From contig NZ_CDBZ01000016.1 of NCBI RefSeq assembly GCF_000819985.1, forward strand, positions 1-64,000: a stretch of DNA of 64,000 bases. The letters run 5' to 3'. Every line of letters begins with the position of its first letter. The first letter of the stretch is position 1. Position numbers and translations under genes: made by a program. Source of the stretch: Aeromonas media (GTDB lineage Bacteria > Pseudomonadota > Gammaproteobacteria > Enterobacterales > Aeromonadaceae). Shown in pieces: positions 38,248 to 48,673 of this stretch. The notes below the pieces were generated by a model. The model had not been told where the DNA came from. It made no database searches and saw nothing but the letters and a program-made list of their open reading frames with translations.

Positions 38248-40260
38248 ATGTTGAAGCATGGCGTGATTCGTTTTTCCCTCGTTGCCTGTAGCCTGGCGCT
38301 CGCCGGGCTCGCACAGGCCATCGAGCCGGTGCTCAAGGAAAGTGATTTGCCTGTGTTGGCTCAGGAGAGCCAACATGCTACGGCCAGCAAGCGAATTGCC
38401 AATCTGTTTACCCGCTCTCATTACAAACAGTTCAAGCTGGACGATGCCTTTTCCTCCGTGATTTTTGACAAATATCTGGAGAATCTGGACTACAGCCGCA
38501 ACCTGTTTCTGGCCTCTGACATCAGCCGTTTTGAAAAGTACCGTACCGGTTTTGACACCGACCTCGAGAGAGGGCGTCTGGCTCCGGCCTACGAGATGTT
38601 CAACCTGAGTCAGCAGCGGCGTTACGAGCGGTTCGAATACGCCCTCAAACTGCTCGACACTCCCCTGGATTTCACCCAGCCCGACAATTACATCTTCGAT
38701 CGGGAAGGGGCTCCCTGGCCCAAAGACGAGGCTGAGCTCGACGAGCTGTGGCGTCAGCGGGTCAAGTTTGATGCCCTGAGTCTCAAGCTCAGCGGCAAGG
38801 AGTGGCCCGAGATCAAGGAGCTGCTTGGCAAGCGTTACAACAATGCCATCAAGCGGATGTCCCAGACCGAGAGCGAGGATGTGTTCCAGCTCTTCATGAA
38901 CTCCTTCGCCCGTGCCATCGAGCCCCACACCAGCTACCTCTCGCCGCGCAGCGCCGATCGCTTCAACACCGAGATGAACCTCTCGCTGGAAGGTATTGGG
39001 GCCGTGCTGCAGGCGGAAGATGACTTCACCGTCATCCGCTCCCTGGTGCCCGGCGGCCCGGCAGCCAAGTCCAACCACCTCAAGCCCGATGACAAGATCA
39101 CCGGGGTGGGGCAGGACGACGGCAAGATTGTCGATGTGATCGGCTGGCGTCTCGATGATGTGGTCGAACTCATCAAGGGCCCGAAAGGCAGCAAGGTGAA
39201 GCTGGAGATCCAGCGCGGCAAGGGCGCGACCGCCAAGACCGAGCTGGTTGAGCTGACCCGTGACAAGGTGCGTCTGGAAGACAGGGCCGCCAAGTCCAAG
39301 GTGATCACCGCCGAAGGCAAGAAGATAGGGGTGCTCGAGGTCCCGAGCTTCTACGTCAATCTCCATGACGACGTCATCAAGGAGCTCTCCAGTCTCAACA
39401 AGCAGAAGATCGATGGTCTCATTGTCGATCTGCGTGGCAACGGCGGCGGTGCCCTGACCGAAGCCTCGGCCTTGAGTGGTTTGTTCTTCGCCAGCGGTCC
39501 CGTGGTGCAAATTCGTGATCATATGGGCCGTATCACGGTCAATGGTGACGACGACGGCAACGTCTACTACGGCGGCCCCATGTCGGTGATGATTGACCGT
39601 TACAGCGCCTCGGCCTCCGAGATCTTCGCCGCCGCCATGCAGGATTACGGCCGCGCCCTGATCCTCGGTGAGAACTCGTTCGGCAAGGGCACGGTGCAGC
39701 AGCATCGCAGCCTCGCCAAGGTCTACGACTTCTACGAGCAGCCGCTGGGTCATGTGCAGTACACCATCGCCAAGTTCTACCGGATCGATGGTGGCAGCAC
39801 CCAGAACAAGGGGGTGGCACCGGACATCGGCTTCCCGACCGCGGTTTCGCCGGACGAGACCGGGGAGAGCCGGGAGTTCAACGCCTTGCCCTGGGACAAG
39901 ATAGCTTCGGCCAGTTACGACAAGCTGGGGGACTTCTCCAGTCTGCTGCCCAGGTTGAAGTCGGCTCACGATGCGCGGATCGCCAAGGATCCTGAATTTG
40001 CCTACGTGCTGCAGGACATCAAGGAGTATCAGGCGGATCAGGACAAGAAGTCGGTCTCCCTGAACGAAGCCGAGCGACTGGCGGATCAGGCCAAGCAGGA
40101 CGAGAAGGCGCTGGCGCGAGCCAACGAGCGACTGACCCGTCTTGGCAAGCCAACGGTGAAGAGCCTGGATGAACTGCCGACCGATTTCGAGGCCCCTGAC
40201 GAGTATCAGATTGAAGCCGCGAACATCACGGCGGATCTGGCGAGGCTCAGCAAGGGCTGA
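38248..40260 (+). CDS. prc: carboxy-terminal processing (tail-specific) protease
   Basis: A 670-residue periplasmic serine protease that trims C-termini and degrades envelope proteins such as MepS. Signal peptide to about residue 21, N-terminal helical region, PDZ domain (about 240-320, GIGAVLQAEDDFTVIRSLVPGG), then the S41 protease core with Ser about 455 (SASASEIF) and Lys about 480 (ENSFGKGT), the expected 25-residue spacing of the Ser-Lys dyad. The proQ-prc arrangement is as in E. coli. Confidence 0.96.
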   Translation: MLKHGVIRFSLVACSLALAGLAQAIEPVLKESDLPVLAQESQHATASKRIANLFTRSHYKQFKLDDAFSSVIFDKYLENLDYSRNLFLASDISRFEKYRTGFDTDLERGRLAPAYEMFNLSQQRRYERFEYALKLLDTPLDFTQPDNYIFDREGAPWPKDEAELDELWRQRVKFDALSLKLSGKEWPEIKELLGKRYNNAIKRMSQTESEDVFQLFMNSFARAIEPHTSYLSPRSADRFNTEMNLSLEGIGAVLQAEDDFTVIRSLVPGGPAAKSNHLKPDDKITGVGQDDGKIVDVIGWRLDDVVELIKGPKGSKVKLEIQRGKGATAKTELVELTRDKVRLEDRAAKSKVITAEGKKIGVLEVPSFYVNLHDDVIKELSSLNKQKIDGLIVDLRGNGGGALTEASALSGLFFASGPVVQIRDHMGRITVNGDDDGNVYYGGPMSVMIDRYSASASEIFAAAMQDYGRALILGENSFGKGTVQQHRSLAKVYDFYEQPLGHVQYTIAKFYRIDGGSTQNKGVAPDIGFPTAVSPDETGESREFNALPWDKIASASYDKLGDFSSLLPRLKSAHDARIAKDPEFAYVLQDIKEYQADQDKKSVSLNEAERLADQAKQDEKALARANERLTRLGKPTVKSLDELPTDFEAPDEYQIEAANITADLARLSKG

Positions 40261-40288
40261 GAATCCAGGGTACATCAGCATGAATACA

Positions 40289-40316
40289 AGGGCGACTTCG
40301 GTCGCCCTCTCTTTTG
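40289..40316 (+). terminator. rho-independent terminator after prc
   Basis: AGGGCGAC (40289-40296), tetraloop TTCG, GTCGCCCT (40301-40308), then CTCTTTT. The UUCG loop makes it a very stable hairpin. Confidence 0.85.
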
Positions 40317-40398
40317 GCGGAATGCAAACTATTTGACCCTGCCGAATCGTTGTGACAGCCTCTGACACGTCAATAACAAAGCGTGGAAGCACACAATA

Positions 40399-43023
40399 AT
40401 GACCGATCACTCCCAGGCCATGACGGCCAAGTATCGCCAGGATTACCGGGCGCCCCTCTACTGGATCGACAGCATCGATCTCGATTTTCAACTGCAGGAG
40501 CCCCTGACCCGGGTCACCGCCATCTCCCGCCTGCGCCGCAACGGCGAGCACAACGAGCCGCTGGTGCTGGATGGGGAAGGATTGGTCTTGCACAGCGTCA
40601 GCGTGGACGGTGTCCCCTTCACCCAGTTCGAGCAGGGGGAGAGCAGTCTGACCCTGTTCAACCTGCCTGCCGAATGTGTGCTGACCATAGTCACGGATCT
40701 GGATCCCGCCGCCAACACGGCGCTGGAAGGGCTCTACAAGTCCGGCGATGCCTACTGCACCCAGTGTGAGGCAGAGGGCTTTCGCCGCATAACCTATTAC
40801 CTGGACAGGCCCGACATCCTGGCCCGCTACAGCACCCGCATCAGCGCCGACAAGACCAAATACCCCTACCTGCTCTCCAACGGAAACAAGGTCGATAGCG
40901 GCGAACTGGAAGGTGGTCGCCACTTTGTGCAGTGGCAGGATCCCTTCCCCAAGCCGAGCTACCTGTTTGCCCTGGTGGTCGGTGATTTCGACGTGGAGCG
41001 GGGTAGCTACACCACCCAAAGCGGCCGCAAGGTGGCTCTGGAGATCTTCGTCGACAAGGGGAACCTCGATCGCGCCGGTTTCGCCATGGAGAGCCTGATC
41101 AACGCCATGCGCTGGGACGAGCAGCGTTTCGGCCTCGAGTATGACCTCGACATCTACATGATCGTGGCGGTGGACTTCTTCAACATGGGCGCCATGGAGA
41201 ACAAGGGGCTGAACATCTTCAACTCCAAGTTCGTGCTGGCCAACCCGGCGACCGCCACCGACAGCGACTACCACGGCATCGAGCGGGTGATCGCCCACGA
41301 ATACTTCCACAACTGGACCGGCAACCGCGTCACCTGCCGCGACTGGTTCCAGCTCAGTCTCAAAGAGGGGCTGACGGTGTTCCGGGATCAGGAGTTCTCC
41401 TCGGATCTTGGCTCACGCGGCGTCAACCGCATCAACAACGTGCGTACCGTGCGCGGGCCGCAGTTCGCCGAAGATGCCGGCCCCATGGCTCACCCCATTC
41501 GCCCGGATGTGGTGATCGAGATGAACAACTTCTACACCCTGACCGTCTACGAGAAGGGGTCGGAAGTGATCCGCATGATGCACACCCTGCTGGGTGAAGC
41601 TGCCTTCCAGGCCGGTATGCGTCTCTACTTCGAGCGTCACGACGGCTCGGCCGCCACCTGCGATGATTTCGTGCAGGCGATGGAGGATGCTTCCGGCGTT
41701 GACCTCGGCCGTTTCCGCCGTTGGTACAGCCAGTCCGGCACCCCCGAGCTGACCGTCACCGACGAGTACGATGCCGAAAGCGGCGTTTATCGCCTGCACG
41801 TGCGCCAGCACACGCCGCCGACCCAGGATCAGCCGCAGAAGCTGCCACTGCACATTCCCCTCGACATCGAACTCTATGACGAGCAGGGTGCCGTCATTGC
41901 GCTGCAGTATCAGGGCAAGGCCATCGGCAGCGTGCTCGATGTGCTGGAAGAAGAGCAGACCTTCGAATTCTATCAGGTGCCGGTCAAGCCGGTTCCCTCC
42001 CTGCTGCGGGACTTCTCCGCGCCGGTCAAGCTGTACTATGACTACAGCGATGAAGCGCTCGCATTCCTGATGCGCTTTGCCCGCAACGAGTTTGCCCGCT
42101 GGGATGCCGCCCAGATGCTGATCAACAAGGCGGTCATCGAAGGGGTGGCGCGGGTGCAGCAGGGGCAGGGGGTCGAGCTCTCCTCAACCCTGCTGGCGGC
42201 CTTCGTCGCCATTCTGGACGAGGCCGAGCTGGACTCGGCTCTCAAGGCGGAGATCCTGGCGCTGCCCGGTGAAGCGACCCTGGCCGAACTGTTCGAGGTG
42301 GCCGACATCGATGCCATCCATCGGGTGCGGGATGCCATCCACAGCCAGCTCGCCGAGGCCTTCGGCGCGCGCCTGGCCACCACCTATGAGCGCCTGCGGC
42401 TGACGGGGTATAGGGTGATCCATGGAGACACCGCCAAACGTGCCCTCAAGGGGGTGGTACTCGGCTATCTGGCGGCGCTGGATGCAGAGCATGCCGATGC
42501 GCTGGTGCGTGAGCAGTATGCAACCGCCGACAACATGACCGACACCCTGGCGGCGCTGCAGGTGGCCAACGGCTATCTGCTGCCATGCCGTGCCGCACTG
42601 CTGGCCGATTTTGAGGGCAAGTGGGCCCATGACGGCCTGGTACTGGACAACTGGCTGCGGCTGGTGGGCAGCAAGCCTGCCGCCGACGTGCTGGATGAGG
42701 TGAAACAGGCGATGAGCCACCCCACCTTCAGCATCCGCAACCCGAACCGGCTGCGGGCGCTCATCGGCAGCTTCGCCATGAACAACCAGGTGCAGTTCCA
42801 CGCGGTGGATGGCAGCGGCTATCGCTTCCTGACAGATCTCTTGATCGCGCTCAACGAGGTCAATCCCCAGGTGGCGTCCCGCCTCATCACCCCGCTCATT
42901 CAGTTCAAGCGACTGGATGAAGGGCGCAAGACGCTTATCCGTGCCGAGCTGACCCGTCTGGCCAACCTCGAGGGGCTGGCGCGGGATCTGTTCGAGAAGG
43001 TAAGCAAGGCACTGGCGCAGTAA
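40399..43023 (+). CDS. pepN: aminopeptidase N (M1 family)
   Basis: The 874-residue zinc aminopeptidase, the main broad-specificity peptide-trimming enzyme of the cytosol. Exopeptidase motif GAMEN (about residue 263) and zinc motif HEYFH (His near residue 300) with the third ligand Glu in LKEGLTVF are intact. The N-terminus (MTDHSQAMTAKYRQDYRAP) aligns with E. coli PepN. It is followed by a strong terminator. Confidence 0.97.
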   Translation: MTDHSQAMTAKYRQDYRAPLYWIDSIDLDFQLQEPLTRVTAISRLRRNGEHNEPLVLDGEGLVLHSVSVDGVPFTQFEQGESSLTLFNLPAECVLTIVTDLDPAANTALEGLYKSGDAYCTQCEAEGFRRITYYLDRPDILARYSTRISADKTKYPYLLSNGNKVDSGELEGGRHFVQWQDPFPKPSYLFALVVGDFDVERGSYTTQSGRKVALEIFVDKGNLDRAGFAMESLINAMRWDEQRFGLEYDLDIYMIVAVDFFNMGAMENKGLNIFNSKFVLANPATATDSDYHGIERVIAHEYFHNWTGNRVTCRDWFQLSLKEGLTVFRDQEFSSDLGSRGVNRINNVRTVRGPQFAEDAGPMAHPIRPDVVIEMNNFYTLTVYEKGSEVIRMMHTLLGEAAFQAGMRLYFERHDGSAATCDDFVQAMEDASGVDLGRFRRWYSQSGTPELTVTDEYDAESGVYRLHVRQHTPPTQDQPQKLPLHIPLDIELYDEQGAVIALQYQGKAIGSVLDVLEEEQTFEFYQVPVKPVPSLLRDFSAPVKLYYDYSDEALAFLMRFARNEFARWDAAQMLINKAVIEGVARVQQGQGVELSSTLLAAFVAILDEAELDSALKAEILALPGEATLAELFEVADIDAIHRVRDAIHSQLAEAFGARLATTYERLRLTGYRVIHGDTAKRALKGVVLGYLAALDAEHADALVREQYATADNMTDTLAALQVANGYLLPCRAALLADFEGKWAHDGLVLDNWLRLVGSKPAADVLDEVKQAMSHPTFSIRNPNRLRALIGSFAMNNQVQFHAVDGSGYRFLTDLLIALNEVNPQVASRLITPLIQFKRLDEGRKTLIRAELTRLANLEGLARDLFEKVSKALAQ

Positions 43024-43034
43024 GGGTGCAGGTC

Positions 43035-43070
43035 ACGGGCAGGGGAGCCAGGCTCTCCTGCCCGTTTTTC
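43035..43070 (+). terminator. rho-independent terminator after pepN
   Basis: A 15-bp stem (43035-43049 with 43051-43065, one G.T pair) followed by TTTTT. It ends 17 bases before the next start codon. Confidence 0.88.
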
Positions 43071-43086
43071 ATCAAGAGGAGGGGGA

Positions 43087-43308
43087 ATGAGGCAGTACAC
43101 CTTTCGGCTGGCCCTCAGCCGTGACGAGATCATGCTGATGTACCAGGGCCAGGCCAGACGCCTGGTGGTGCGCACCGAGCAGGGGTTGACCATAGAGTTG
43201 GGCCTGGAAAAGATCCGCTCCTTCGTCAGCGTCAACGGGGTCCACGGCTACTTTCGGCTGGTCACCCAGGAAGATCACCGCTTTGTTCGCCTAGAGAGGC
43301 TCTCCTGA
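43087..43308 (+). CDS. DUF2835-type small protein
   Basis: A 73-residue, beta-rich cytosolic protein starting MRQYTFRLALSRDEIMLMYQ, with the internal pattern VVVRTEQGLTIELGLEKIRSFV and ending GYFRLVTQEDHRFVRLERL. I recognise this as the DUF2835 family of gammaproteobacteria, whose function is unknown. A strong AAGAGGAGGGGG ribosome-binding site precedes the ATG. It follows pepN after its terminator. Confidence 0.82.
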   Translation: MRQYTFRLALSRDEIMLMYQGQARRLVVRTEQGLTIELGLEKIRSFVSVNGVHGYFRLVTQEDHRFVRLERLS

Positions 43309-43764
43309 GTGCCGCTCACTCTCTAAGAGAGCGGTGTCCTTCTTGGATCATTCCGTAGGTTTCTGCCTCGAAAGGGTCGCTTGCCGTAGTCGAACCACTC
43401 GTGTGAGCGTCCTATAGAGGGGAATACGCCTGCTTGCGACGCCAAATACAGGACGATGAGCGCCTGTTTAGCCCGAAACGCATAAATTAACAAAACATGA
43501 ACACAATTCCGGGTAAATATCTGCTTTAAGTCACTATCTATCCGGTTAATCGACTGACAGCCAGTGCGATTTTCTAAATTTTAGCGACTTGGCAAAATTT
43601 ATCACAACCCAAGCCGTGATCTGTCCCTTGTTTTTAACATCCCGTTATCACCTTTGCTCGCCTTCCTTGATCCAACTCATTACACTTCGCAGCAACTCTG
43701 TACCGGCGCACATCCTGGGTGGATGTCGCCGTGTCTGTGATGTCGTCCGATAAGGAAACTAGCA
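43309..43764 (+). other. 456-base gene-free region upstream of NAD-GDH
   Basis: No coding frame with a credible start and codon usage is visible on either strand. Just after the DUF2835 gene, CCGCT...AGCGG around 43314-43333 could form a weak hairpin without a U-tract. The segment 43480-43640 is markedly more AT-rich than its surroundings and probably holds the promoter and regulatory sites of the glutamate dehydrogenase gene; no -10/-35 pair is convincing. Confidence 0.5.
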
Positions 43765-46700
43765 ATGGCATTGAAAGACGCCCCTACCTCAGTTCTGCTC
43801 GAAAACGTTCTCAGCCTGATCCATCAGAAATTGCCCAAGAACAGCGCCTCCCTGGTCGAATGCTTCGTCGCCAAGTTCTACGGCAACATGGCGAGCACCG
43901 ACCTGCACGATCGCAATGACAGCGATCTCTACGGGGCGGCGCTGAGCCTGTGGAATGCGCTCAACCAGCGCACCAGCACAGAGCCCTATATCCGGGTCTA
44001 CAACCCCGAGCTGACTCGCCACGGATGGCAGTCTCCCCATACCATCGTCGAGATCATCCTGCAGGACTCCCCGTTCCTGGTGGATTCCATCCGCATGGCC
44101 CTCAAGCGTCGGGGCATCACGGCCCACATGATGTTGCACCAGCCGCTGCACCTCATTCGCGGCAGCGAAGGCAAGATAGGCGCCATCCTGGATCTCGACA
44201 ATACGGCTTCCCAGACCTCGGTCGAGACCGCCTTCCTCATCGAGATCGATCATCTTACGGATGAGGAACAGATGGATGCCCTGACCGCCGAGCTCAACTC
44301 GGTGGCGAGGGAAGTGGCCCTGGCGGTCGGGGATTGGCAACCCATGCTGGGTCGCCTGAACGAGATCATCGAGGAGTTGCCCAAGCGCAAGAACCCGGTC
44401 AGCCAGGCCGAGGTGGACTCCTGCGTCGCCTTCCTCAAATGGGTGGCTGCCCACAACTTCACCCTGATGGGCTATCGCCGTTATGACGTGAAAGCGGTGG
44501 AGGGGGATCACGAGATCCTGCCCCAGCCGGAATCCAGCCTGGGCCTGATGAAGAACTCCATCAAGGACGAAGGCCAGCGCCTGGGCAGCATGCCCGCCAG
44601 CGCCCGTCACGCGGCCCTGAGCTCTGACTTGCTGATCCTCACCAAGTCCAACGCCAAGTCCCGGGTACACCGTCCGGCCTATGTGGATTACATCGGCATC
44701 AAGCGCTTCGACGAACACGGCAAGGTGGTGGGGGAAGATCGCTTCATCGGTCTCTACGCCTCCTCCATCTACAACACCAGCGCCACCCAGATCCCCCTCA
44801 TCAGCCACCGCCTCGAGCGCATCATGGCCGCCTCCGGTCACGAGAAGGGCTCCCACGCCTACAAGGCGTTGCTCAACGTGCTGGAGACCTATCCGCGCGA
44901 CGAGCTTATTCAGGCCCGTGAAGAGGAGCTGCTGGCCACAGGTCTTGGCGTGCTGGAGATGCAAGAGCGTGACATGCTGCGCCTGTTCGTACGCCGCGAT
45001 GTGTACGGCCGCTTCTTCTCCTGCATGGTCTATGTCACCAAGGAGCGCTACAACACGGCGCTACGGGTCAAGACCCAGCAAATTTTGCAGAAGTATTTTG
45101 GCAGCAGCTTTGATGTGGAGTTCAACGTCTACTTCACCGAAGGCGTGCTGGCACGGACCCACTACATAGTGCGGGTCAACAACAACAACGTGGATGTGGA
45201 TGTGAACGAAGTACAGAACAACCTGATTGAAGCGGCCCGCAGCTGGGACGACCGCCTGGACTCCGTGCTGCTCTCCCATTATGGGGAAGCCCGAGGCAAC
45301 GAACTGCGCCGCCGTTTCAGCACTGCCTTCCCTCGTGCTTACAAGGAAGACGTGCTGCCGGGCTCTGCCGTGGCCGACATCATGGCCCTCGATAGCCTGA
45401 GTGAAGCCGAGCCGCTGGGCATGCTGTTCTACCGTGCCCAGGAAGAAGAGAACGATCGCCGGGTGCGTCTCAAGCTGTTCCACCGCACCGAACCCATCCA
45501 CCTCTCCGACGTCTTGCCCATGCTGGAAAACATGGGGCTGCGCGTCATCGGTGAGACGCCCTATCAGGTGCGCACCCCGAGTGGCGAGATCTTCTGGATC
45601 CTCGACTTCTCCATGCTGCTGCGCGGCGAGCAGCCATTCGATCTGGCCCAGAGCCAGCAGCGCTTCCAGCAGGCCTTCGCTGCCATCTGGAACAAGACCC
45701 TGGAAGATGACGGTTTCAACCGCCTGGTGCTGGGGGCCGGCCTCACCGGTCGCCAGGTCTCTGTGCTGCGCGCCTATGCGAAATACATGCGCCAGACCGG
45801 CGTCTCCTTCAGCCAGTCCTATATAGAGGAGACCCTGACCCGTTATCCCGACATCGCAGAGCTGCTGTTCACCCTGTTCGATCTGCGACTCAATCCTGCG
45901 ATCAAGCAGGACGCCAAGGCGCCATCGCAAGATGCCAAGGCATTAGCCAAGCTGCACGAGCAGCTCGCCGCCAAGCTGGATCAGGTGGCGAACCTGGACG
46001 ACGATCGCATCATCCGCCGCTACATGGAGATGATCGACGCCACCCTGCGCACCAACTACTACCAGCCGGATCAGGAGGGTCAACCCAAGCCCTACATCTC
46101 CTTCAAGCTGGCCCCCTCCAGCATCACCGACATGCCGCTGCCGCTGCCGAAATTCGAGATCTTCGTTTACTCGCCGCGAGTGGAAGGGGTGCATCTGCGC
46201 TGGGGCAAGGTGGCCCGTGGCGGCCTGCGCTGGTCCGATCGCAAGGAAGATTTCCGCACCGAGGTGCTGGGGCTGGTCAAGGCGCAGCAGGTGAAGAACA
46301 CCGTCATCGTGCCGGTCGGCGCCAAGGGCGGTTTCTATTGCAAGCAGATGCCGGTGGGCGCGCCCCGCGCCGTCATCCAGGAAGAGGGGAAGGCCTGCTA
46401 CCGCCTGTTCATCCGCGGCCTGCTTGATGTCACCGACAACATCATCAAGGGGGAGGTGATCCCGCCCAAATCCGTGGTGCGTCACGACGAGGATGACTAC
46501 TACCTGGTCGTGGCCGCCGACAAGGGCACCGCCACCTTCTCCGACATCGCCAACGAGATAAGCCAGGAGTATGGCCACTGGCTCGGTGATGCCTTCGCCT
46601 CCGGCGGCTCGGTCGGTTATGACCACAAGAAGATGGGCATCACGGCGCGCGGCGCCTGGGAGTCGGTCAAGCGTCACTTCCGGGAGATCGGCGTCAACTG

Positions 46701-48627
46701 CCAGACCACCGACTTCACCTGCGTGGGGATAGGTGACATGGCCGGCGACGTGTTCGGCAATGGCATGCTGCTCTCCGAGCACACCCAGCTGGTGGGCGCC
46801 TTTAACCACATGCACATCTTCATCGACCCGACCCCCGATGCGGCCAGGAGCTTCGTCGAGCGGCAGCGGCTGTTCGAGCTGCCGGGTTCGAGCTGGGATG
46901 ACTACAACCGGGAGCTCATCTCGGCAGGGGGCGGCATCTTCCTGCGCTCCGCCAAGTCCATCAAGCTGAGCCCGCAGATTCAGACCCTGCTCGGCACCGA
47001 CAAGGCCAGCATGGCCCCGAACGAGCTGATCAAGGCGCTGCTCTGCCTCAACGTGGACCTGCTCTGGAACGGCGGCATCGGCACCTATGTGAAGAGCGCC
47101 CGCGAGAGCGACGCCGACGTGGGGGATCGCAGCAACGACGTGCTGCGGGTCAATGGCCGTGACCTGCGAGCCCGCATCGTGGGCGAGGGCGGCAACCTCG
47201 GCTTCACCCAGCTTGGCCGGGTGGAGTACGCCAGCCAGGGCGGTCACATCAACACCGACTTTACCGACAACGTGGGCGGGGTGGATTGCTCCGACAACGA
47301 GGTCAACATCAAGATACTGCTGAACCAGCTGGTGGCCGCCGGCGACATGACCCTCAAGCAGCGCAACCAGATGCTGTACGAGATGACCGACGACGTGGCC
47401 CAGATTGTCATCACCAACGCCTATCGCCAGTCCCAGTCCATCTCGGTCACGGCGTTCCGTGGCGCCGAGCAGTTGAAAGAGCAGCAACGCTTCATTCAGG
47501 GGCTGGAGCGCGAAGGCAAGCTGGACCGTGCGCTGGAGTTCCTCCCTTCCGACGAGGAGCTCTCCGAGCGGATGGCGGCAGGGCAGGGGCTGACCCGTCC
47601 CGAGCTGGCGGTGCTGGTGGCTTACGGCAAGATGGTGCTCAAAGAGCAGCTCAACTGCCCGGAAGTGACCGAGGAGCCCTTCCTCGCCAACATGCTGGTC
47701 ACCAGCTTCCCGGCCCAGTTGCAGCAGCAGTTCGGTGCCGAGCTGGCTCAGCACCCGCTGCGCGGTGAAATCATCGCGACCCGGGTGGCCAACATGCTGG
47801 TCAACGACATGGGGCTCAACTTCGCCAGTCGGATGAAGGACGAGACCGGTGCCTCGGTAGCCGAAGTGGCTTGCTGCTTCGCCATGGCCCGGGAGGTGTT
47901 CGGTCTGGGTACCCTGTGGCGCGACATCGAAGGCTGTGACAACCTGGTGAGTGCCGAGACCCAGCTCGAGCTGATGTTCTACAGCCGCCGCATCGTGCGC
48001 CGCGCCACTCGCTGGTTCCTGCGCGCCCGCAACCGCAGCTGGAGCATCGGCGAGAACATCGCCTTCTTCCGCCCGGCCTTCGAGACCCTGGGGGAGCACC
48101 TCTACGAGGTGATGGACGAGAGCGAAGTGGCCGAACATCGCCAGGCCGTCGCCGCACTGGTGGCCAAACAGGTGCCGGAAGCCATCGCCCGTCAGGTGGC
48201 CCACATGAGCAGCCTGTTCTCCAGCCTGGATCTGGCGCAGATTGCCGCGGAGCACAAGACCGACATCCTGCGCGCCGCCAACGTTTATTACCGCCTCGGC
48301 GCCAAGCTCGATCTGCACTGGTTCCTCGAGCAGATCAACCATCAACCGGTGGGCAACCACTGGCAGGCGATGGCCCGGGCCTCCTTCCGCGAGGATCTGG
48401 ACTGGCAGCAACGCAGCCTCACCTCAGTGGTACTGGAAGGGTGCAAAGAGCAGGGAGAATGCGCTACCATACTGGCCGACTGGATTTCGGAGCATGAGCA
48501 ACTCTTGTCCCGTTGGACCCACATGTTGGCCGACTTCAAGACCACGAGCACTCACGAGTTCGCCAAGTTCTCGGTGGCCTTGCGAGAGTTGAACCTGCTC
48601 CAGTTGAATTGCCGAACCTCGGCATAA
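43765..48627 (+). CDS. gdhB: NAD-specific glutamate dehydrogenase, 180-kDa type
   Basis: A 1620-residue enzyme that oxidises glutamate to 2-oxoglutarate with NAD. Size and sequence match the large GDH (L-GDH180) class: a long N-terminal ACT-like regulatory region (to about residue 700), a catalytic core with GKVARGGLRWSDRKEDFRTE and the substrate-lysine segment VPVGAKGGFYCK, a nucleotide-binding region (GIGDMAGDVFGNGML; GEGGNLGFTQLGRVEY) and a C-terminal helical domain. It stands alone between two long gaps or terminators and probably has its own regulation. Confidence 0.96.
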   Translation: MALKDAPTSVLLENVLSLIHQKLPKNSASLVECFVAKFYGNMASTDLHDRNDSDLYGAALSLWNALNQRTSTEPYIRVYNPELTRHGWQSPHTIVEIILQDSPFLVDSIRMALKRRGITAHMMLHQPLHLIRGSEGKIGAILDLDNTASQTSVETAFLIEIDHLTDEEQMDALTAELNSVAREVALAVGDWQPMLGRLNEIIEELPKRKNPVSQAEVDSCVAFLKWVAAHNFTLMGYRRYDVKAVEGDHEILPQPESSLGLMKNSIKDEGQRLGSMPASARHAALSSDLLILTKSNAKSRVHRPAYVDYIGIKRFDEHGKVVGEDRFIGLYASSIYNTSATQIPLISHRLERIMAASGHEKGSHAYKALLNVLETYPRDELIQAREEELLATGLGVLEMQERDMLRLFVRRDVYGRFFSCMVYVTKERYNTALRVKTQQILQKYFGSSFDVEFNVYFTEGVLARTHYIVRVNNNNVDVDVNEVQNNLIEAARSWDDRLDSVLLSHYGEARGNELRRRFSTAFPRAYKEDVLPGSAVADIMALDSLSEAEPLGMLFYRAQEEENDRRVRLKLFHRTEPIHLSDVLPMLENMGLRVIGETPYQVRTPSGEIFWILDFSMLLRGEQPFDLAQSQQRFQQAFAAIWNKTLEDDGFNRLVLGAGLTGRQVSVLRAYAKYMRQTGVSFSQSYIEETLTRYPDIAELLFTLFDLRLNPAIKQDAKAPSQDAKALAKLHEQLAAKLDQVANLDDDRIIRRYMEMIDATLRTNYYQPDQEGQPKPYISFKLAPSSITDMPLPLPKFEIFVYSPRVEGVHLRWGKVARGGLRWSDRKEDFRTEVLGLVKAQQVKNTVIVPVGAKGGFYCKQMPVGAPRAVIQEEGKACYRLFIRGLLDVTDNIIKGEVIPPKSVVRHDEDDYYLVVAADKGTATFSDIANEISQEYGHWLGDAFASGGSVGYDHKKMGITARGAWESVKRHFREIGVNCQTTDFTCVGIGDMAGDVFGNGMLLSEHTQLVGAFNHMHIFIDPTPDAARSFVERQRLFELPGSSWDDYNRELISAGGGIFLRSAKSIKLSPQIQTLLGTDKASMAPNELIKALLCLNVDLLWNGGIGTYVKSARESDADVGDRSNDVLRVNGRDLRARIVGEGGNLGFTQLGRVEYASQGGHINTDFTDNVGGVDCSDNEVNIKILLNQLVAAGDMTLKQRNQMLYEMTDDVAQIVITNAYRQSQSISVTAFRGAEQLKEQQRFIQGLEREGKLDRALEFLPSDEELSERMAAGQGLTRPELAVLVAYGKMVLKEQLNCPEVTEEPFLANMLVTSFPAQLQQQFGAELAQHPLRGEIIATRVANMLVNDMGLNFASRMKDETGASVAEVACCFAMAREVFGLGTLWRDIEGCDNLVSAETQLELMFYSRRIVRRATRWFLRARNRSWSIGENIAFFRPAFETLGEHLYEVMDESEVAEHRQAVAALVAKQVPEAIARQVAHMSSLFSSLDLAQIAAEHKTDILRAANVYYRLGAKLDLHWFLEQINHQPVGNHWQAMARASFREDLDWQQRSLTSVVLEGCKEQGECATILADWISEHEQLLSRWTHMLADFKTTSTHEFAKFSVALRELNLLQLNCRTSA

Positions 48628-48631
48628 CCCC

Positions 48632-48663
48632 AAAAGCCCCGGCCAGTTGCCGGGGCTTTTTTA
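48632..48663 (+). terminator. rho-independent terminator after NAD-GDH
   Basis: AAAAGCCCCGGC (48632-48643), loop CAGTT, GCCGGGGCTTTT (48649-48660), then TTT. The pyrD ribosome-binding site (AAGGAG) follows immediately. Confidence 0.9.
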
Positions 48664-48673
48664 AGGAGCAAAC

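Noticed and set aside
38236-41310. Another long minus-strand frame opposite prc and pepN, and similar frames opposite the GDH gene (45943-48411) and the hybrid kinase (10022-12058).
   Set aside because: Same antisense artefact of GC-rich coding sequence; the sense-strand genes are unambiguous.
43309-43764. A hidden small gene or sRNA in the long gap before the glutamate dehydrogenase gene.
   Set aside because: No frame with a start, ribosome-binding site and neighbouring codon usage, and no promoter-terminator pair, could be seen by eye.
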